From assembly GCA_964531025.1 (NCBI GenBank), contig CAZHDY010000001.1, positions 186,001 to 250,000 on the forward strand: a DNA stretch of 64,000 nucleotides, read 5' to 3'. Shown here piece by piece: positions 25,566-35,245 of this stretch; within the stretch, counting starts at the first letter, position 1, and each line of letters starts with the position of its first letter. A program made the position numbers and the translations under genes. Source of the DNA: CALMEC01 sp964531025. GTDB lineage: Bacteria > Actinomycetota > Thermoleophilia > Miltoncostaeales > Miltoncostaeaceae. The notes below the pieces were generated by a model, which searched no databases, was not told where the DNA came from, and was given only the letters and a program-made list of their open reading frames with translations.

Positions 25566-25826
25566 TCAGGCCGCCGCGGCCTTGGCGGCGTCGGCCTCGG
25601 CGATCTTCAGGAGCTTCACGACCGCACCGGTCGGCTGGGCGCCCTTGGCGATCCACGCATTGGCCTTCTCGAGGTCGATGTCGACCAGCGACGGCTCGAG
25701 CTGCGGGTTGTACCGCCCGATCGTCTCGATGTTGCGACCGTCACGCGGCGACCGCGCATCCGCGACCACCACTCGGTAGATCGCGTTCTTCTTGCTGCCC
25801 ACACGGGCGAGGCGAATCTTGACCAC
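25566..25826 (-). CDS. rpsP: 30S ribosomal protein S16 (bS16)
   Basis: These 86 residues begin MVKIRLARVGSKKNAIYRVV, with DARSPRDGRNIETIGRYNP in the middle, the S16 signature. The C terminus is an Ala-rich tail (ADAAKAAAA). It lies between ffh and khpA. Confidence 0.98.
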   Translation of the reverse strand: MVKIRLARVGSKKNAIYRVVVADARSPRDGRNIETIGRYNPQLEPSLVDIDLEKANAWIAKGAQPTGAVVKLLKIAEADAAKAAAA

Positions 25827-25843
25827 AATGCTCCTACGTTGGG

Positions 25844-27181
25844 TTACATACCGCCGAACATGGACGACATGGACGGCATACCGCGGCCGCCCTTGCCGAG
25901 CGTCTTCATCATCTTCTGCATCTGCTTGAACTGTGCCAGGAGCTTGTTGATCTCCTGAACGCTGGTACCGCTTCCCTGTGCGATCCGCTTGCGCCGGCTG
26001 CCGTTGATGATCTCCGGCTTTCGACGTTCTGCGGCGGTCATGCTGAGGATGATCGCCTCGACACGTCCGAGATGGCTCTCGTCGATCTCCGCGTCCTTCA
26101 GCTTCTTCATCTGAGAAAGCCCGGGGATCATGCCCAGAATGCCGCTGATCGGGCCCATCTTACGGATCTGGCGCATCTGTTCGAGCATGTCGTCGAGCGT
26201 GAACGCCCCGCCGCTCTTGAGCCTCTTGTGGAGGTTCTCGGCGACGTCCTCGTCGATCGTCTTGCCGGCCTTCTCGACCAGGCTCTGGATGTCGCCCATC
26301 CCGAGGATGCGCTCCGCCATCCGGTCCGGGTGGAAGGTCTCGAGGTCTCCCACCTTCTCGCCGGTTCCGACGTAGAGGATCGGCTTGCCCGTCACGGCCC
26401 GGATGGAGAGGGCGGCACCACCGCGCGCATCACCGTCGAGCTTGGTGAGGACGACACCGTCGAAGTCGACGGCATCGCGGAAGGCGGTGGCCACGTCGAC
26501 GGCACTCTGGCCGGTCATCGCGTCGAGGACGAGCACGACCCCGGTGGGCTGCACGGCACCCTTGACGGCGACCAGCTGCCCCATCATCTCCTCGTCGACC
26601 GTGAGACGGCCGGCGGTGTCGATGATCACCACGTCACGCGCTGTCTTCTTGGCCTCGCGGATACCTGCCGTGGCGACACTCACCGGATCCTGCGAGTCCT
26701 CGCGATAGACGGGCACGTCGATCTGCTTGCCGAGCACCTCGAGCTGGTCCATGGCGGCCGGGCGCTGGAGGTCACAGGCGACCATGAGCGGCGCCCGTCC
26801 CTGGCTGCGGAACTCGTGGGCGAGCTTGGCGCAGAAGGTGGTCTTACCCGATCCCTGGAGGCCCGCCATGAGGATGATCGTCGGCGGTTTCGACGCCATG
26901 GGAAGGCGTGCCGCCTTGCCACCCATCAGGGTCGCCAGCTCCTCGTTCACGATCGTGACGACCTGCTGGTCCGGCTTGAGGGACTGCATCACCTCGGCAC
27001 CGGTGGCGCGCGCCTTGATGGCATCGGTCAGCTGCTTGACGACGGGCAAGCTGACGTCGGCCTCGAGCAACGACATCCGGATCGTGCGCATGGCGCGATC
27101 GATGTCCTGCGAGGTCAGCTTTCCGCGACCGCGGAGACCGCTGAAGGCGTTCTGGAGCTTTTCGGAGAGGGCGTCAAACAT
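25844..27181 (-). CDS. ffh: signal recognition particle protein Ffh
   Basis: This 445-residue SRP54-type GTPase has an N domain, a G domain with GLQGSGKTTFCAKLA, DLQRPAA, DTAGR and TKLDGD, and a C-terminal M domain that is Met-rich at the end (QMQKMMKTLGKG). It binds signal sequences and 4.5S RNA and docks to FtsY, whose gene is 149 bases upstream. The SRP RNA gene is not in the window. Confidence 0.98.
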   Translation of the reverse strand: MFDALSEKLQNAFSGLRGRGKLTSQDIDRAMRTIRMSLLEADVSLPVVKQLTDAIKARATGAEVMQSLKPDQQVVTIVNEELATLMGGKAARLPMASKPPTIILMAGLQGSGKTTFCAKLAHEFRSQGRAPLMVACDLQRPAAMDQLEVLGKQIDVPVYREDSQDPVSVATAGIREAKKTARDVVIIDTAGRLTVDEEMMGQLVAVKGAVQPTGVVLVLDAMTGQSAVDVATAFRDAVDFDGVVLTKLDGDARGGAALSIRAVTGKPILYVGTGEKVGDLETFHPDRMAERILGMGDIQSLVEKAGKTIDEDVAENLHKRLKSGGAFTLDDMLEQMRQIRKMGPISGILGMIPGLSQMKKLKDAEIDESHLGRVEAIILSMTAAERRKPEIINGSRRKRIAQGSGTSVQEINKLLAQFKQMQKMMKTLGKGGRGMPSMSSMFGGM

Positions 27182-27330
27182 GTGCGACCGGGGATTGTAC
27201 CGCGACCGGGCGGCGGACGCGGCATCCGACGACCACGCCCGTCGAACGTACCCGTCCGATCACGGCGCCGGAGCCGTCGTTCCGTGGGCCGCACGGCCCC
27301 ACACCGACCGAACCCGCATGCTCTCGGCGA

Positions 27331-28326
27331 TCAGTCCGGGGCAAAGATGGCCCGCGCGAACGAGTCGGCGTCGAACGGCTGAAGGTCGTCGATCCCCTCG
27401 CCCACCCCGACCAGCTTGACGGGAAGGCCCAGCTGGCTGCGGATGGACAGCACGATGCCGCCCTTCGCGATGCCGTCCAGCTTGGTGAGCACGACGCCCG
27501 TTAGGGGCGCCGCCTCGTTGAAGAGCTTCGCCTGGCTGATGCCGTTCTGCCCGGTGGTCGAGTCGAGGACGAGGAGCGTCTCGTGCGGGGCACCGGGGTC
27601 GAGCTTCCCGGCGACGGAGTTGACCTTCCGCAGCTCGTCCATCAGGTTCTTCTGTGTCTGCAGGCGACCGGCGGTGTCGATGATCACGACGTCCGCACCG
27701 CGGGAACGTCCTGCGGCGATGGCGTCGTACGTGACCGCACCGGGGTCGGCGCCGGGATCCTGGCGGATCAGCTGCGCGCCGGACCGCTCGGCCCAGATCT
27801 CGAGCTGATCGATCGCCGCGGCACGAAACGTATCGGCGGCTCCGATGACGACCTTCTGCCCGAGCGATGCGAGCCGATGGGCCAGCTTGCCGATGGTGGT
27901 GGTCTTGCCCGTGCCGTTGACCCCGACCACGAGGATGACCGTCGGCTCACCCGAGAGCGGGATGCGCGGCGGCTCGGGCGACATCCTGCGCCCCACCTCC
28001 TTCCACAACTCGCTGGCAAGCTCGGTGCCACCGGTGATGCGTCCCTCGCGGGTCGCCTCGCGCATGGCACCGACCAGATCCTCGGTCGCCTCCATGCCGC
28101 AGTCGGCGAGGATCAACGCGTCCTCCAGGTCGGCCCAGGTGTCCTCGTCGACGAGCTTCGGCGCGTAGATGGCCGCGAGCTGTGGCGAGATGGCCTGGCG
28201 CGGCCCCGTCATCTTCGCGCGGAGTCGACGGAAGAACCCGCCCTTCTCCTCGGTCTCCTCCGGAGCCGCCGGCTCCTCGTAGGGGAGCTCGAAGAGCTCG
28301 GCCCAGGGCTTCAGGTCGTCGCTCAC
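27331..28326 (-). CDS. ftsY: SRP receptor FtsY
   Basis: This 331-residue NG GTPase has a short acidic A region (YEEPAAPEETEEKGGFF), then GVNGTGKTTTIGKLA, ADTFRAAAIDQL, IIDTAGRLQTQ and TKLDGIAKGG. It recruits SRP-ribosome complexes to the membrane. Its start overlaps the smc stop by four bases. Confidence 0.97.
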   Translation of the reverse strand: MSDDLKPWAELFELPYEEPAAPEETEEKGGFFRRLRAKMTGPRQAISPQLAAIYAPKLVDEDTWADLEDALILADCGMEATEDLVGAMREATREGRITGGTELASELWKEVGRRMSPEPPRIPLSGEPTVILVVGVNGTGKTTTIGKLAHRLASLGQKVVIGAADTFRAAAIDQLEIWAERSGAQLIRQDPGADPGAVTYDAIAAGRSRGADVVIIDTAGRLQTQKNLMDELRKVNSVAGKLDPGAPHETLLVLDSTTGQNGISQAKLFNEAAPLTGVVLTKLDGIAKGGIVLSIRSQLGLPVKLVGVGEGIDDLQPFDADSFARAIFAPD

Positions 28327-31300
28327 GTCCCCACCAGCCGGAGTTTGCGTCGGACGTACGGGCGCGCCGGGCCCTCCACCGACTGGGTGAGGCGCCGGGA
28401 GAGGATCTGCGTCACGCCGTTGCCGCCCATGGTCACGCCGAACAGGGTATCGGCGATCTCGACCGTGGGCTGCTGGTGCGTGATGACCAGGAACTGGGTC
28501 TCTCCGGCGAGCCGGCGAAGCACCCCGAGGAAGCGGCGGAGGTTGGCGTCGTCCAGCGCGGCCTCCACCTCGTCCAGGAGGTAGAACGGCGCGGGGCGGG
28601 CCATGGCGAGCGACAGCAGGAACGACATCGCGATCAGCGACCGCTCCCCACCGGACATGAGCGACATGGCACGGGGACGCTTGTTCGCCGGGACGACCTC
28701 GACCTCGACGCCCTGCTCACCGCCCTCCTCGTCGGGCTCGACCAGGCGAAGGCGCCCGGTTCCTCCCGGGAAGAGCAGGCTCACGACCTCGCCGAATCGC
28801 TCCGAGACGGCACTGAAGATGGCCTCGAAGCCCTCGTCCACCGCCGAATCGAGCTCGCCCAGGTGGTCGGTCAGGCTCGCGTGGCTCGCCTCGAGGTCGG
28901 TGATCTGGTCGACGAGCGCGGTCTCCCGTTCGGCGAGCTCGTCGCGCTCGGCCGAGGCCAGCTCGTTGACCGCGCCGATGTTGAGTCGCTTGCGTTCCAG
29001 GTCGGCGCACCGCTCGGCGATGGTGGCGGGATCATCGAGGTCCTCCGGGATCTCGTCCGGCACGGGGCCGGCCTCAGCGGCCCGTTCGTCGGCGACACGG
29101 GCCTCCACCTCGGCACGCTGGACCTCACCCCGAACCTCACCGGCCGCCTGCTCGGCGCGTTCCACGCCTCGGTGTGCCTCCGCCAGGCGAGCCTCGACCG
29201 ACCGGAAGTCGGTGCGGACCGCCGCCAGCGTCGCGGCGGCCACATCGCCCGCCGGGCCGAGGACCTCCGTGAGCGCGGTCAGGCTGTCGGCCGCACGGGT
29301 GATCAGACGCAGCCGCGAGGGCAGGATGTCCTGGCTGCCCAGCAGCGCACGGGCGGCGGCCGCCGCGGCCTGTGTCTCACCGGCACGCGCGTCGGCCGCG
29401 CTGGCGGCGGCGCGCGCGTCACGGAGCGCCGCGCGAAGTTCCTGGAGGTCGGCGTCGCCGTCAGCGGCGACGCGTCGTGCCTCGGTCAGCGCCGACTGTG
29501 CCCGCTCCAGCTCTCCCCGCAGTTCTGCGACCCGCGCGGTGGCCTCCTGGCCCGCCTGGCGGGCGTCGGCGGCGAAGCGCCGGGATTCGGTCCGGTCGAT
29601 CTCAAGGGCCTCGCGCCGTTCGGCGACGTGGGATGCCCGATTGCGAAGACCGGCGAGCTCACGTGAGATGCGCTCGGCGTTGCGCGCCGTGGCCGCGGCC
29701 CGTGCACGTGACCGACCACGGACGGCGTCCGCCGCCGCGACATCGTCGGAAAGACGTGTGATCTCGGCCTCGATGCGGGTGATCTCGGCCAGTGCCCGGC
29801 GATGGAGCGCGCGAGCGGCCCATGCCCCCTCCGGATGGGTCACCGCACCCAGACCGGCCACGCAGGCCAGTCCGTCGCGGCTGACGAAAACGCCGATCGC
29901 ATCCTCCGGCAGCGCGGCGAAGTCATCGACCAGCCAGCAGCCGGCGAGGACGCGCGAGAGAACCGCGGACGTGCGCTCGGGGCACGCGGTGATGAGGTCC
30001 GAAACCGGGGTCGCACCGGGAACGGGCGGACCGGCGTTCACCGGACCGGGTGAGATCGCGGCGTGCGCTCCCTCGCGAACGCGGCGCGTGGCATCGACGA
30101 GATCGTCGGCGAGCACGGCGTCCGCATAGACGCCCAGGGCGGCGGCGACCGCCTGCTCCATGCCCTCGGCCGCCTCGACACCGTCACCGAGACGCGCCGG
30201 ACGTGCACCCTCGTCATCGTCCGGAGCCAGCCGGCGCGCGCGTGCCTGCGCCTCACGAAGGCGCTGCTCGGCGTCCCGAAGTGCCTGCGTCGCGGTCTCC
30301 CACGCACCCTGCGCCGACTGCACGAGCGCCGCATCGCGCTCGGTGCGGCGGGTCGCAATGTCCGCACGACGCTCCGCTCGCGCGATGGCATCGGCGTCGG
30401 GTCCCTCCAGACGGGCGAGCTCCTCCTCGGCGCGCTGCACGGCCTCGTCGGCACGTGCGACCCGTCGGCCGGCGTCGGCGACGGCGCCCTCCGCGGCAGC
30501 GAGGTCCCCGCCGATGCGCCGGACGGCCTCAGCGGCCTCGATCTCTGCTGTCCTCGTGGTTGCGGCGGCGTTCTCGCGCTCATGCAGGGCGTCCTGGGCC
30601 CGTCGTACCTCGGTGGACGCCGCCTCGATCTCGGCTTTGATCGCGGATTCCGAGACCGCGAGTTCCTCCAGGCGACGGGCGGCGGCCGCCTTCGCCTGTC
30701 CGAGGCGCTCCTGACGCGATTCGAGCTCGGCCACGCGGTCCCGGGCCAGCTCGGCTCGCCCGGCGATACGGTCCGCCGCGGAGCGCAGCCGTTCGGCCCG
30801 TGCGTCGGCGGACTCGAGGGTCGTGCCGACGGCGTTTCGGTGACCCTCCTCCTCATCGCGCGTGCGACGGCAGGCGGCGAGCTCGGCCTCGACCTGGCGC
30901 AGCCGCTCCCGCGCTGCGCTCAGCGCGGTCCGGGCGGTCGTCTGGCCGGTGGCCGCGGCGACTGCCCGCCCGATGCGCTCGTGCTCACGGAGTTCCGCGA
31001 TCTCGCCTTCGATGGCGGCCGCGCGCTCGGCCGCACGGGCCTGACGCTCCAGCGACTTGGCACGGGAATGCAGCTCGGTGGCCAGATCGCGGGCGCGATC
31101 GAGTTTGTCGGCGACCCGGGCCAGCTTCTGCTCCGCACGACGGCGCCGGCGCTTCGCCACACCGACCCCCGCCGCCTCGTCCAGCATGGCGCGCCGCGCC
31201 GCCGGCTTGCTGGTGGCGATGGCCTCGACCTGCCCCTGACGGATCACGGCCAGGGCTTCACCGCCCAGGCCTCGTGCAGCGAGCGCCTCCTGGACATCGA

Positions 31301-31646
31301 GCAGACGGCAGGACGTCGATCCCAGCCGGTAGGTGGCGTCCCCCGCGCGCGTCAGCTGACGGCCGACCTCGATCTCGTGGCCTGTCTCGGCGGCGTCGAA
31401 GTGCAGGGCCACCTCGGCGAGGCCGGCCCCCGGACGCGACGGTGTGCCCTGGTAGAGCACGTCCTGCATGCCCGGGGCGCGCAGCCGACCGGCGCGCTGC
31501 TCACCGAGCGCCCACACGATGGCCTCGGCCAGGTTGCTCTTGCCCGAACCGTTCGGCCCGACGATGACGTTGACGCCAGGGCCCAGGTCGAGCGCCACCG
31601 GATCGGCGAACGACTTGAACCCGCGGATCGAAATGCGCTTCAGCAT
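28323..31646 (-). CDS. smc: chromosome segregation protein SMC
   Basis: This 1107-residue protein has an N-terminal ATPase half with GPNGSGKSNLAEAIVWALG (about 31-49), long coiled coils rich in Ala/Arg/Glu, a central hinge (about 480-600, containing GDGVEAAEGMEQAVAAAL), and a C-terminal half with the signature LMSGGERSLIAMSFLLSLA and Walker B FYLLDEVEAALDD. It forms the condensin ring with ScpA/B, which are not in this window. The coiled-coil arms are somewhat shorter than the usual 1150-1200 residue total. It overlaps ftsY. Confidence 0.98.
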   Translation of the reverse strand: MLKRISIRGFKSFADPVALDLGPGVNVIVGPNGSGKSNLAEAIVWALGEQRAGRLRAPGMQDVLYQGTPSRPGAGLAEVALHFDAAETGHEIEVGRQLTRAGDATYRLGSTSCRLLDVQEALAARGLGGEALAVIRQGQVEAIATSKPAARRAMLDEAAGVGVAKRRRRRAEQKLARVADKLDRARDLATELHSRAKSLERQARAAERAAAIEGEIAELREHERIGRAVAAATGQTTARTALSAARERLRQVEAELAACRRTRDEEEGHRNAVGTTLESADARAERLRSAADRIAGRAELARDRVAELESRQERLGQAKAAAARRLEELAVSESAIKAEIEAASTEVRRAQDALHERENAAATTRTAEIEAAEAVRRIGGDLAAAEGAVADAGRRVARADEAVQRAEEELARLEGPDADAIARAERRADIATRRTERDAALVQSAQGAWETATQALRDAEQRLREAQARARRLAPDDDEGARPARLGDGVEAAEGMEQAVAAALGVYADAVLADDLVDATRRVREGAHAAISPGPVNAGPPVPGATPVSDLITACPERTSAVLSRVLAGCWLVDDFAALPEDAIGVFVSRDGLACVAGLGAVTHPEGAWAARALHRRALAEITRIEAEITRLSDDVAAADAVRGRSRARAAATARNAERISRELAGLRNRASHVAERREALEIDRTESRRFAADARQAGQEATARVAELRGELERAQSALTEARRVAADGDADLQELRAALRDARAAASAADARAGETQAAAAAARALLGSQDILPSRLRLITRAADSLTALTEVLGPAGDVAAATLAAVRTDFRSVEARLAEAHRGVERAEQAAGEVRGEVQRAEVEARVADERAAEAGPVPDEIPEDLDDPATIAERCADLERKRLNIGAVNELASAERDELAERETALVDQITDLEASHASLTDHLGELDSAVDEGFEAIFSAVSERFGEVVSLLFPGGTGRLRLVEPDEEGGEQGVEVEVVPANKRPRAMSLMSGGERSLIAMSFLLSLAMARPAPFYLLDEVEAALDDANLRRFLGVLRRLAGETQFLVITHQQPTVEIADTLFGVTMGGNGVTQILSRRLTQSVEGPARPYVRRKLRLVGT

Positions 31647-31700
31647 GACATCACCTCATGTGGCTCATGTGAATACGGCAGGCGACGGCGGAATGGTCCA

Positions 31701-32384
31701 TCACGTCCCCTCCCCACGCCGTTCGAGCGCCGCGGCGGCGGCGGCCTGCTCGGACGCCTGCTTGGAGCTGCCCGTCCCCTCACCGGAGGCGATCCCGCCG
31801 ACGAGGACACGCGTCGTGAAGATGCGTGCGTGCGGTGGTCCTTCACGTCCGACGAGCTCGTACCGCACATCCAGACGGTCGCGCGCAGCGGCCTCCTGCA
31901 GGGCGGTCTTCGAGTCGCGCTTGCCGAGCTCGGCTCCTTCGATGACCGGCCCGAAGGCGATCAGGACCGCCGCGCTGGTCTCATCGACCCCGATGTCCTG
32001 CCAGCAGGCACCGATGAGCGACTCGATAAGAGCCGCACGCACGCTGGTCTGCTGGGACATCTCCTCCGCCGTCGCGCGAAGACGGTGCGGTGAGGCGGCC
32101 ACGAAGGCCTCGGGGAGCCCGAGATCCTCGGCGACGCGAGCACAGGGCTCGCGTCCGACGATCTGCTGACGCATCCAGGCGAGATCGCCCTCCGCCGCCC
32201 GCGGGTGGCGTCGGAGGAGTTCCTGGGTGATCACCACGCTGAGCACGGTGTCGCCGAGGAACTCCAGACGCTCATAACTTGCCTCCCGAGACGGTGCCCA
32301 CGAACGGTGCGCGAGCGTCTCGGCCCGTCTGTCGTCGGTCAACCGGGTCGACAGTTCGGCGAGGCCGATGGACGAGATGACCAA
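31701..32384 (-). CDS. rnc: ribonuclease III
   Basis: This 227-residue enzyme has the catalytic signature ERLEFLGDTVLSVV, a second acidic site in LIESLIGACW, and a C-terminal double-stranded-RNA-binding domain (about 155-225, ending KQASEQAAAAAALERRG). It cleaves rRNA precursors and structured mRNAs. It stands between acpP and smc. In this genome, structured 3' palindromes could be among its substrates, which is inference. Confidence 0.96.
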   Translation of the reverse strand: MVISSIGLAELSTRLTDDRRAETLAHRSWAPSREASYERLEFLGDTVLSVVITQELLRRHPRAAEGDLAWMRQQIVGREPCARVAEDLGLPEAFVAASPHRLRATAEEMSQQTSVRAALIESLIGACWQDIGVDETSAAVLIAFGPVIEGAELGKRDSKTALQEAAARDRLDVRYELVGREGPPHARIFTTRVLVGGIASGEGTGSSKQASEQAAAAAALERRGEGT

Positions 32385-32404
32385 CCCCGTGGTCGAACCG
32401 GGGG

Positions 32405-32650
32405 TCAGGAGCCCGCGTTCGCGACGACGTAGTCGACCGCGCTGTTCACCGTGAGGATCTTCTCGGCGTCCTCGTCCGGGATCTTCACCCCGAACTTGTC
32501 CTCCATGCTCATGATGAGCTCAACGAGGTCCAGCGAATCCGCGTTGAGGTCCTCCTGAAACGAGGCCTCCACCTTGACGTCGTCGGCTCCGACACCGAGT
32601 TGCTCGACGATGATCTCTTTGACCTGCTCGAACGCTTGATCGCGATCCAC
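32405..32650 (-). CDS. acpP: acyl carrier protein
   Basis: These 81 residues are acidic. The phosphopantetheine serine lies in the NADSLDLVELIMSMEDKFGV region. Helix one reads EQVKEIIVEQLGVGADDV. It carries growing fatty acyl chains. The gene lies between plsX and rnc. No other fab gene is present nearby. Confidence 0.97.
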   Translation of the reverse strand: MDRDQAFEQVKEIIVEQLGVGADDVKVEASFQEDLNADSLDLVELIMSMEDKFGVKIPDEDAEKILTVNSAVDYVVANAGS

Positions 32651-32774
32651 TGAACTCCCTTCAGCGATGGGGATTGCTTTGCTGACTGGCGAGGCACGCT
32701 AGCAAGGGCACCGGACGTGACCGACCTGTGACAACTCCTAAAACCTCAGGAAACGGGTTGAGAAGTCCCCGCTC

Positions 32775-33875
32775 CTAGCGTTCCTTGAAACGGTGCGGAA
32801 GGATGCGGCTGAGGATTCCCCCGTGGCTTCCGTCCCGAAGACCGGCCTCGACCCGGGCGACGAGTCCCTCGTCGATGCCGCGTCCGGCCATGGTGATGGC
32901 GTTGAAGATCGCCCCACCCGGAGCGTTCCCGTGGGTGATGACGACGAGCCCGCGCACGCCCAGCAGATACGCGCCGCCGTACGTGTCGGGACTGAACTTG
33001 TCGCGCAGCGCCATGAGGGCGGGCCGGGCGATGAGACCGCCGATCTTTCCCCGTGCACCGTCGCTCAGCGCGGAGCGCACCTCGCGGAAGATGACCGATC
33101 CCGCGCCCTCGTACAGCTTCAGGGCCACGTTCCCGGTGAAGCCGTCCGTCACCACGACGTCGACGTTTCCCTGCGGGATGTCGCGCCCCTCGACGTTGCC
33201 GACGAACCCGTCCGTGCCCTGGAGGGCCTCGTAGACCGACTGCACGAGCTCGGTCCCCTTCCCCTCCTCCTCACCGATGGACAGGAGGCCGACACGCGGC
33301 TCGTCGATGCGCAGGACATCACGTGACAGCAGGCGCGCCATGAGCGCGAACTGCACCAGGTACTCCGGCTTGCTCTCGGCGTTGGCGCCGGCGTCGCACA
33401 TGACGACAGGACCGCGTGCGCTGGGAAGCACGGCCGCGATACCGGGACGGATGACGCCCGGGAGCCTCCGGAGATGGAGCGTCGCCGCCGCAAGCGTGGC
33501 ACCGGTGTTGCCCGGCGAGATGATCGCCTGGGCCCGTCCCTCGGCCACCAGCCGGGTGGCGACGACCAGCGAGGACTCCGGCTTCGCGCGGACGGCCTTG
33601 GCGCCGTCCTCGTGCGAGTGCACGACGTCGGTGGCGTGGATGATCTCCAGCCCCGGGAGGTCGTCGGGCACCCCGAGGGTCTCCAGCTCGCGGCGGAGTG
33701 CCCCCCGATCACCGACGAGGAGGACGTGGGTTCCGTTGCGGGCCCCCATGACCGCGGCGCGGACCGGCTCCGTGGGGGCGTGATCGCCGCCCATGCCGTC
33801 CAGGGCGACCGTCTTGACTTCGTAGGGCTGTGTCAGAGACGGCTGCGCGTCGTCGACCAGCGAGTCATCGGTCAT
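32775..33875 (-). CDS. plsX: phosphate acyltransferase PlsX
   Basis: This 366-residue enzyme converts acyl-ACP to acyl-phosphate for phospholipid synthesis. VALDGMGGDHAP is the family start motif, with ISPGNTGATLAAATL and VTDGFTGNVALKLYEG further on. It starts at ATG 33875 with a 20-residue extension before the core. It lies between rpmF and acpP in the conserved order. Confidence 0.96.
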   Translation of the reverse strand: MTDDSLVDDAQPSLTQPYEVKTVALDGMGGDHAPTEPVRAAVMGARNGTHVLLVGDRGALRRELETLGVPDDLPGLEIIHATDVVHSHEDGAKAVRAKPESSLVVATRLVAEGRAQAIISPGNTGATLAAATLHLRRLPGVIRPGIAAVLPSARGPVVMCDAGANAESKPEYLVQFALMARLLSRDVLRIDEPRVGLLSIGEEEGKGTELVQSVYEALQGTDGFVGNVEGRDIPQGNVDVVVTDGFTGNVALKLYEGAGSVIFREVRSALSDGARGKIGGLIARPALMALRDKFSPDTYGGAYLLGVRGLVVITHGNAPGGAIFNAITMAGRGIDEGLVARVEAGLRDGSHGGILSRILPHRFKER

Positions 33876-33900
33876 GTGACCTACGCGATGTTCAGGCGAC

Positions 33901-34080
33901 CTAGGCCTCGACGTCGACCACGACGCGGCCGCGGTAGTGGCCGCAGACCACGCATGCGTGGTGCGGGCGAACCGGGCTCGAGCAGCGCGGGCACGTGCCC
34001 AGACGCGCGGCACTGATGGAATGCGTCGCCCGACGGGTGTCTCGCCGCTGCCGGGACGTCTTTCGCTTGGGCACTGCCAT
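33901..34080 (-). CDS. rpmF: 50S ribosomal protein L32 (bL32), zinc form
   Basis: These 59 residues begin MAVPKRKTSRQRRDTRRATH. Two Cys pairs (CPRC and CVVC) form a zinc ribbon, so this is the C+ paralogue type. The preceding DUF177 gene is its usual partner. Confidence 0.97.
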   Translation of the reverse strand: MAVPKRKTSRQRRDTRRATHSISAARLGTCPRCSSPVRPHHACVVCGHYRGRVVVDVEA

Positions 34081-34162
34081 CAGATGGGAATCCTTCGTGA
34101 GGTGTGATCGCGACCGGGGGATGCTAGCGATTCTGATCCCGGTTCGCCACCCAGCGGACCCG

Positions 34163-34729
34163 TCACTCGGCATCGGCATCCTCGCCGAGGCGCTCCGCCA
34201 GGCCACGAAGCGCCTCCCAGCGGGGATCTGTGGTGTCGACGACGCACTCGCAGCTCGCGCGGTTGAGGTCGGTACCGCAGAGCGGGCAGAGGCCACGGCA
34301 GTCATCACCGCACAGGATCGTCGCGGGAAGCGCCTCCAGCAGCGCATCGCGCGCCACGGCACCGGCGTCCAGGATCTGACCCTCCAGGTACTCGGAGTCG
34401 AGGTCCTCGTCGAATGCGGCGGACCGATCGCGGTCGAAGGCGCTGAACTCGGTCAGGTCGGCCCCGAGGCGCACGTGTGCGTCCTCCAGGCAGCGCCAGC
34501 ACGGACCGGTGAGCGCTCCCGCACCCCGTGCGCGGATGTGCCAGCCCGAATGGGTGTGGGTGACGTCCACGGTGACGTGGCCGCCGTCCACCGAGAGCAG
34601 GTACGCATTCCCGCCGATGGTGACCGTCTGTGCGGGGACGGCCACCTGGAAACCCCGGGCCTCGCCCGGGGCGATCTCGCAGGCGGCGAGATCGAGGGTG
34701 CCGTCGGACTCGGCCGGGTCGCCGGTCAC
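34163..34729 (-). CDS. DUF177 (YceD-like) protein
   Basis: This 188-residue protein has the DUF177 pattern: a CWRCLED pair in the middle, an acidic FDEDLDSEYLEG stretch, and a C-terminal cysteine cluster (CGDDCRGLCPLCGTDLN then CEC) likely to bind zinc. Family members affect 23S rRNA or ribosome assembly and lie upstream of rpmF almost everywhere, as here. The start is GTG 34729, one base after the previous stop. Confidence 0.9.
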   Translation of the reverse strand: MTGDPAESDGTLDLAACEIAPGEARGFQVAVPAQTVTIGGNAYLLSVDGGHVTVDVTHTHSGWHIRARGAGALTGPCWRCLEDAHVRLGADLTEFSAFDRDRSAAFDEDLDSEYLEGQILDAGAVARDALLEALPATILCGDDCRGLCPLCGTDLNRASCECVVDTTDPRWEALRGLAERLGEDADAE

Positions 34730-34730
34730 G

Positions 34731-35243
34731 TCACTCGTCGTGGTCGATGACCCGCTGGATCGGCTCCGGAATGGCCTCACCCGTCGCATCGGAGGGGCTG
34801 GGTCCACGCTGGAGGCGTTCACGCCCGCGCTGCACGGCGGCCAGGAACTTGCCGAGGTTGAGCTCGAGCGTCGAGAGAACCTCGTCGGCGTAGTCCTCGG
34901 CGCCCAGACGCACCTCGCGCTCGCGTACGCGCGCGTCCTCGAGGATCTGTGCGGCCTCACGGTCGGCCCGCTTGACGATCTCCTCCTGAGATGCCTCGTG
35001 GGCGGCCTTGTCACGGGCGTCGGCGACCAGGCGGTCGGCCTCGCGCTTGGCCTCGGCCAGCATCTCCTGCCGCTCCTTGACGATCCAGCGGGACTGCTTG
35101 ATCTCCTCCGGAACCGAGGAACGCATCTGATCGAGGAGCTCGTAGATCTCCTCGCGGTCGATGGCGACCTTGTCCGAGAACGGCACGGTCCGGGCGTTGT
35201 GAATCAGGTCATCAAGCTTGTCGATCAACGCAAGGACGTCCAA
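34731..35243 (-). CDS. coiled-coil protein, DivIVA/ATP-synthase-b-like
   Basis: This 170-residue, highly charged protein has one long coiled coil (about 45-150: RWIVKERQEMLAEAKREADR and onward). Actinobacterial relatives start MDVL-LIDKLDD, so I place the start at TTG 35243, five bases after AAGGAG. A GTG at 35249 overlapping the coaD stop is an alternative. The function is unproven. Its constant position between coaD and DUF177 suggests a link to cell envelope growth. Confidence 0.82.
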   Translation of the reverse strand: MDVLALIDKLDDLIHNARTVPFSDKVAIDREEIYELLDQMRSSVPEEIKQSRWIVKERQEMLAEAKREADRLVADARDKAAHEASQEEIVKRADREAAQILEDARVREREVRLGAEDYADEVLSTLELNLGKFLAAVQRGRERLQRGPSPSDATGEAIPEPIQRVIDHDE

Positions 35244-35245
35244 TG

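Noticed and set aside
30063..32093. A 676-codon frame antisense to smc and rnc
   Set aside because: It spans two unrelated minus-strand genes with strong motifs and has no ribosome site or domain.
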